Part shown: positions 60,448 to 64,000 of the stretch, piece by piece
Layout of the letters: each line of letters opens with the position of its first letter
How positions within the stretch are numbered: the stretch's first letter is position 1
Assembly: GCF_042675915.1 (NCBI RefSeq)
Contig: NZ_JBHTKL010000001.1
Location: forward strand, 124,001-188,000
Direction: 5' to 3'
Length of the DNA: 64,000 nt
Source of the DNA: Thalassobacillus_A hwangdonensis
Lineage (GTDB): Bacteria; Bacillota; Bacilli; Bacillales; Halobacillaceae
Position numbers and translations under genes: made by a program
The notes under the pieces: generated by a model
Database searches by the model: none
What the model saw: only the letters and a program-made list of their open reading frames with translations
What the model was told of the DNA's origin: nothing

Positions 60448-60476
60448 ATTATATCAGAATCCTGTCCGTTAGGGAA
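60448..60476 (-). promoter_or_regulatory. trpP promoter (extended -10)
   Basis: TGATATAAT on the minus strand gives a perfect TATAAT (60448-60453) with an upstream TG. A weak TTCCCT -35 is 17 nt away. Confidence 0.65.
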
Positions 60477-60485
60477 GATGAGTAA

Positions 60486-60920
60486 TCAGGTTGTGATCTT
60501 CCCGTTGATGGCAGATGAAATATTCTTTAAATCGTCTTGAGAGTAGGCTTCAGCATTCGCGTTCCATTTCGCACCGAAACCATCTTCCTTCCCGTATCGC
60601 GGAATCAGATGAAGGTGAAGGTGGAACACCGTTTGGCCGGCTGCTTCTTCATTGTTGTTCAGCACGTTCATTCCATTTGGATTGAATGCCTGCTTGATTC
60701 CTTCTGCAATCCTTGGGACGCGAGCAAATAATTTTTCTGCTGTTTCAGCATCTGTTTCGTAAATGTTCTTCACATGTTTTTTTGGAATGACAAGCGTATG
60801 TCCTTTCGTTACCTGGCTGATATCCAGGAATGCATACACATCTTCATCTTCGTACACTTTTGCAGATGGGATTTCTCCCTCAATGATTTTACAGAAAATG
60901 CAATCTTCATGTCGGCTCAT
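60486..60920 (-). CDS. hit: HIT family hydrolase
   Basis: A 144-residue histidine-triad protein. The catalytic HLHLHLIPR lies at about 100-108 and the N-terminal zinc-type Cys pair (CIFCKI) at 7-10. HIT proteins of this type hydrolyse nucleoside phosphoramidates or dinucleotides. AGGAG precedes the ATG. The gene is divergent from ecsA across about 1 kb of repeats, as in the B. subtilis layout of hit and ecs. Confidence 0.92.
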   Translation of the reverse strand: MSRHEDCIFCKIIEGEIPSAKVYEDEDVYAFLDISQVTKGHTLVIPKKHVKNIYETDAETAEKLFARVPRIAEGIKQAFNPNGMNVLNNNEEAAGQTVFHLHLHLIPRYGKEDGFGAKWNANAEAYSQDDLKNISSAINGKITT

Positions 60921-61031
60921 TTACAACCACTCCTTTTAAGACAAGCTTTGTTCCATTTTACCAAACCATATTAAGGAAGACTAATCATGTCTTTTTAGGA
61001 ATAGCGATTTCCCAATGCTAAATAGTGTTTC

Positions 61032-61275
61032 GAGGTCAGGGAAATTACTCGCTTTCCAGCTCCATCGTCTAGACACTCGCGACATAAGCAGACCAATCCA
61101 AGAGAAGAAAGTCACTTCTCAATGGGTTGGTCTGCTTATGCGGATCGTGTCTCCCAAGACGATTCCGCATTAAGTACTTTCCATGGGCGGACGGTGAGCT
61201 TCCTCGGTCCTTCAGACCTGCGGGATCTCACCATGTCCTGTCTTCCCATAGGAGTCTCGCAATTTCCCTGACCTC
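61032..61275. repeat. Inverted-repeat element with 15-bp perfect termini and internal hairpin
   Basis: GAGGTCAGGGAAATT (61032-61046) is inverted at 61261-61275. Inside, CATAAGCAGACCAA (61083-61096) pairs with 61127-61140 around a smaller stem. The core on the minus strand (GGACCGAGGAAGCTCACC, 61193-61210) is a diverged copy of the core at 28273-28288. Confidence 0.75.
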
Positions 61276-61381
61276 TAACTAAAGTATTAATCCGGGAAAT
61301 CAATTTCTTAACTACTTGTACTGCTTCGGGGTATAAAGGACAACTTCTAATATTGAAGGTGCGTTCTTTCACTTTTGATGG

Positions 61382-61506
61382 GGGTGGTGGGGGAATGACG
61401 AGACTCCCGTGGGAGAAGGGGCTAGGCGAGACCCCACAGGGAGTGAAACGACCGAGGAGGCTCGCCAGCTCCCCCTCAGGAAAGCGAGTTATTCCCCCAC
61501 CAACCC
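61382..61506. repeat. Inverted-repeat element, full-length copy
   Basis: GGGTGGTGGGGGAAT (61382-61396) and ATTCCCCCACCAACCC (61491-61506) are near-perfect inverted termini. The core has GAGACCCCACAGGGAG (61428-61443) and CGACCGAGGAGGCTC (61449-61463), both identical to the element at 28083-28402. It is non-coding. Confidence 0.8.
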
Positions 61507-61853
61507 TGAAGTATCCATAAGGGGACGCCCCCAAAAAGAAACAGAGCACCCGGTTGGGTACTCTGCTATAAAGGAGCGAGGCCGAAAAATTATGATCGTT
61601 TGTCCGGTACATTTTTCAAAAAGGAAAACCATTCAATTGAAAGGTTTCCGGAATTTCGTCAGAACCGTAATGAGCCTGCCGTCAACACCTCATTTACAGA
61701 AGATTATGGGACAGTTCACAGTATGATCTTTCACCGACACCTCATTTCGTGGATGAACATCCACTCTTTGCTTGTCCAAGTGAATCAGGATACTGCCTCG
61801 CTCCTTACTAAATAGTGTTGCGAGTTGCGTCGAAACTATGCGCATGAATTTTT
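61507..61853. other. Non-coding region between repeat elements and ecsA
   Basis: It contains an imperfect hairpin (CAGAGCACCC with GGGTACTCTG, 61541-61564) that would act as a terminator on the minus strand. Open frames of 71-105 codons cross it, but none has a ribosome-binding site or family resemblance, so I call no gene. Confidence 0.5.
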
Positions 61854-61882
61854 TTGGCAAAGCCGGTGGACAATGGTAAAAT
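61854..61882 (+). promoter_or_regulatory. SigA-type promoter of ecsAB
   Basis: TTGGCA (61854-61859), a 17-nt spacer and TAAAAT (61877-61882), 44 nt before the ecsA start. Confidence 0.75.
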
Positions 61883-61926
61883 TCAAAGATAATAACCTTG
61901 TCGGAAATGAGAGGAAGAGATGAATC

Positions 61927-62670
61927 ATGAGTGAGTTGTTACATATAGGAGACCTGCACGGTGGGTACACACATAAAAATGTGCTGCACGGCATTTCATT
62001 TGATGTAAAGCCGAATGAAATCGTCGGTCTGATTGGACTGAACGGGGCAGGGAAGAGTACGACGATCAAGCATATCATCGGGATGATGCAAGCGAAGAAA
62101 GGAACAGTATCAATCAATGGGAAATCATTCGAACAGGACCCTGAAGGATATCGGCAACAGCTGGCGTACATCCCTGAAATGCCGATTCTTTATGATGAAT
62201 TGACCTTATATGAGCATCTTCATTTGACTGCGATGGCTTATGATATACCTGAAGATGCGTTCAAAAAGCGGCTCGACCCCTTGTTGAAGGAATTCAGAAT
62301 GGAAAAGAAGCTGAATTGGTTCCCTGTACATTTTTCAAAGGGGATGAGGCAGAAGGTAATGATCATGTGTGCCTTTCTGATCGAGCCTTCATTATATGTA
62401 GTGGATGAACCCTTTGTAGGATTGGATCCGCTTGGTATCCAGTCGTATCTTCAATTGATGGAGGATGTGAAACAAGCTGGAGCAGGTGTTCTGATGTCTA
62501 CACATATCTTAGCGACTGCTGAGCGATATTGTGACCGATTTGTCATCATTCATGAAGGTGAACTGAGAGCAAAGGGCACCTTGGATGAATTGAGAAAATC
62601 ATTTGGTATGCCGGGTGCAACGTTGGATGATTTATATATCCAGCTGACAAAGGAAGATAAAAATGTTTAA
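61927..62670 (+). CDS. ecsA: ABC transporter ATP-binding protein EcsA
   Basis: A 247-residue ATPase. Walker A is GLNGAGKST (about 37-45), the signature region is FSKGMRQKVMIMCAF and Walker B is LYVVDEPFVGLD. It works with EcsB. In B. subtilis, Ecs is needed for intramembrane proteolysis by RasP, secretion and competence, and the exported molecule is thought to be a peptide. It overlaps ecsB by 8 nt. Confidence 0.93.
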   Translation: MSELLHIGDLHGGYTHKNVLHGISFDVKPNEIVGLIGLNGAGKSTTIKHIIGMMQAKKGTVSINGKSFEQDPEGYRQQLAYIPEMPILYDELTLYEHLHLTAMAYDIPEDAFKKRLDPLLKEFRMEKKLNWFPVHFSKGMRQKVMIMCAFLIEPSLYVVDEPFVGLDPLGIQSYLQLMEDVKQAGAGVLMSTHILATAERYCDRFVIIHEGELRAKGTLDELRKSFGMPGATLDDLYIQLTKEDKNV

Positions 62671-63877
62671 AGCAGGGGCTTTCTGGAGCAGGAGATTTTC
62701 TGAACATATGAAGGAAACAAGCAGGTATCTCCGCTACATTTTCAATGGACATTTGGCTGCTGCGTCGATTTTCTTCGTATCTGTTGCCGCTTATTATTAT
62801 CAGCAATGGCTTTCTGAGTTGCCGGAGAATTACCCGACCGCAGTTATTGTCGGAATCGCTTTTGGGCTAATAGCAAGCTATAGTCCGGTGAGGACCCTGC
62901 TGAAAGAGCCTGACCTTGTTTTCCTCATGCCAGCAGAACACCGGCTCGGTGAATATTTCAAGCGATGCCTATTGTACAGCTATGTCGTCCAACTCTACTT
63001 GATTCTGGTGATAGGTGCAGCACTTGGCCCGTTATATTCCACCTCTTATCCGGGTCATGACACATCCTATTATTTAATGATGCTAGGTGTTCTCCTAGTT
63101 GTGAAAGTATGGAATCTGCTTGCAAACTGGTGGATGCTGAAAGAAAGGAATTCAAGGATTCGTGCGGTCGATTCATTACTACGAACCGTATTGAGCGTCT
63201 TCATTTTTTATTTCCTTGCAAAAGGGGATTGGGTATTTGCCGCTATCATCACAGTTCTCTTGTTTGGATTGATGATGTATAATTACGTGCTTGCCAAGAA
63301 AAAAGCCGGACTAGCATGGGACGTACTTTTGCAGAAAGATCAATCAAGAATGCGTACGTTTTATAGAATTGCGAATAATTTTACCGATGTCCCGCACTTG
63401 AAGAATACTGTAAAGAAAAGACACTGGCTCGTGAAACTCCTGACTTCAGCGATTTCGTATAAGCAGGATCGTTCCTATGACTACCTATACCGAATAACCT
63501 TTGTTAGAAGCAGTGATTATCTCGGTATGTACCTACGTTTGATCGTCATAGGCGGACTTGCCGTTTACTTTGTCACGAATCTTTGGGTGAAGGTTGCCTT
63601 CGCACTGCTTTTCCTTTATTTGAGTGCTTTCCAGATGATGACGCTCTGGAATCATCACCGGACAATTGCATGGCTTGACCTGTACCCGTTGAAGAAGGCT
63701 TGGCAGCAAAGAGCGATAACCCAATGGCTGTTACGACTGATGTTATTCCAGACATTCCTGTTCGGTCTGCTTTTCATCATCCAATGGAGCCCGGTTGGAC
63801 TGATTGCCGTCTGGGTGGGAGGAACGCTGTTCAGTTATTTGTTCATCAATGGCTACGTCAAAAAGAAACTTGTTTAA
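62663..63877 (+). CDS. ecsB: ABC transporter membrane protein EcsB
   Basis: A 404-residue membrane protein with several hydrophobic segments in two clusters. The N-terminus FWSRRFSEHMKETSRYLRYI and the block YSPVRTLLKEPDLVFLMPAE (about 73-92) are typical of EcsB. It is coupled to ecsA and forms the exporter channel. Confidence 0.92.
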   Translation: MFKAGAFWSRRFSEHMKETSRYLRYIFNGHLAAASIFFVSVAAYYYQQWLSELPENYPTAVIVGIAFGLIASYSPVRTLLKEPDLVFLMPAEHRLGEYFKRCLLYSYVVQLYLILVIGAALGPLYSTSYPGHDTSYYLMMLGVLLVVKVWNLLANWWMLKERNSRIRAVDSLLRTVLSVFIFYFLAKGDWVFAAIITVLLFGLMMYNYVLAKKKAGLAWDVLLQKDQSRMRTFYRIANNFTDVPHLKNTVKKRHWLVKLLTSAISYKQDRSYDYLYRITFVRSSDYLGMYLRLIVIGGLAVYFVTNLWVKVAFALLFLYLSAFQMMTLWNHHRTIAWLDLYPLKKAWQQRAITQWLLRLMLFQTFLFGLLFIIQWSPVGLIAVWVGGTLFSYLFINGYVKKKLV

Positions 63878-63930
63878 AGAAAAAATGCCTCAAATGGACC
63901 CACTTATCCTTTTTGAGGCATTTTTTCGTA
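63878..63930 (+). terminator. Terminator after ecsB
   Basis: AAATGCCTCAAA pairs with TTTGAGGCATTT around a 17-nt loop and is followed by T residues. Confidence 0.8.
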
Positions 63931-63949
63931 CATAGAGGAGGCGTTATAA

Positions 63950-64000
63950 ATGAATGCTTATGAAGAAAAGGTGTATCAAGAAGCGGTCCGCTGGAAAGTT
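63950..64000 (+). CDS. ecsC: Start of an ecsC-like gene, cut by the window edge
   Basis: The first 17 codons (MNAYEEKVYQEAVRWKV) follow GAGGAGG and lie 72 nt after ecsB, where ecsC is expected. The N-terminal pattern fits EcsC, but the fragment is too short to be sure. A terminator separates it from ecsB. Confidence 0.6.
   Translation, partial: MNAYEEKVYQEAVRWKV

Larger units (their letters stand above)
61018..61824. repeat. Long direct repeat flanking a repeat-rich region
   Basis: CTAAATAGTGTTTCGAG (61018-61034) recurs as CTAAATAGTGTTGCGAG (61808-61824), with one mismatch in 17. Between them lie two inverted-repeat elements and no recognisable gene. Confidence 0.6.

Noticed and set aside
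61409..61815. Open frames of 71-105 codons upstream of ecsA
   Set aside because: They overlap repeat elements, lack ribosome-binding sites and resemble no protein I know.

Overview
The window is a 64 kb chromosomal stretch from a low- to mid-GC, endospore-forming member of the Bacillaceae. Most likely it is a moderately halophilic genus of the Halobacillus/Thalassobacillus/Pontibacillus type, although the genus is inferred and not proven. Evidence for a spore-former comes from an alpha/beta-type small acid-soluble spore protein, a YjcZ-type peptide, YhaL, a YheC/YheD coat-type ATP-grasp protein and the regulator ScoC (Hpr). A complete OpuA glycine betaine importer with a GbsR repressor and several very acidic secreted proteins fit salt adaptation. 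From about 36 kb to the end the gene content follows the Bacillus subtilis yhe/yha/ecs region (yheB, yheA, yhaR, yhzD, yhaQP, yhaON, yhaM, yhaL, prsA, yhaJ-like, yhaI, scoC, yhaH, trpP, hit, ecsAB and the start of ecsC). No rRNA, tRNA, prophage, intact insertion sequence or CRISPR array was found.

Layout. 1-10 kb: the 3' part of a fused TRAP-transporter permease, a YczE-like membrane protein, a benzil-reductase-like SDR, a DHFR-like protein, an ABC-F ribosome-protection ATPase behind a leader-peptide attenuator, a SulP anion transporter divergent from a universal stress protein, a nucleotidyltransferase-like/GNAT gene pair and maltose acetyltransferase. 10-20 kb: methionine aminopeptidase, a BtuF-like binding protein with no export signal, an MBL hydrolase, an NhaC-type antiporter under a T-box riboswitch, azlCD, a Gly/Pro-rich 24-nt-repeat protein, an Mn exporter (CDF) and molybdate ABC genes modABC. 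20-36 kb: WrbA behind a SigB-type promoter, a staygreen-family protein, a secreted acidic DUF5667 protein, an IDEAL protein, a chemoreceptor, an M15 carboxypeptidase lipoprotein, a UMF1 transporter, a large dispersed inverted-repeat element, a zinc-dependent phospholipase C, fumC, the spore protein, msmX with a PucR-type regulator, a CstR-like sulfur sensor and a YheC/D protein.

36-54 kb: yheBA, a PadR/DUF2812 pair with two matching operator repeats, yhaR, yhaQP, an ECF sigma factor with an unrecognised membrane anti-sigma candidate, the SOS-type yhaON nuclease pair, a GbsR paralogue, yhaM, an MFS transporter, yhaL and prsA. 54-64 kb: yhaI, scoC, gbsR divergent from opuAA-AB-AC with a 20-bp perfect palindrome between them, yhaH, trpP with a TRAP-like triplet array over its ribosome-binding site, hit, about 1 kb of non-coding repeats, then ecsA, ecsB and the first codons of ecsC.

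The strongest points for a second look are RNA- and DNA-level control elements: the ABC-F leader peptide and attenuator, the T-box on an NhaC antiporter, a promoter-leader-terminator unit ahead of the phospholipase gene, the TRAP-like site on trpP, the PadR, CstR, GbsR and LexA-type operators, and four members of a dispersed hairpin-element family. The protein-level oddities are the ECF anti-sigma candidate, YhaN with a central membrane hairpin instead of a zinc hook, a bacterial staygreen homologue and a BtuF-like protein that appears cytosolic. All regulatory assignments were made by eye from the sequence and none has been tested.
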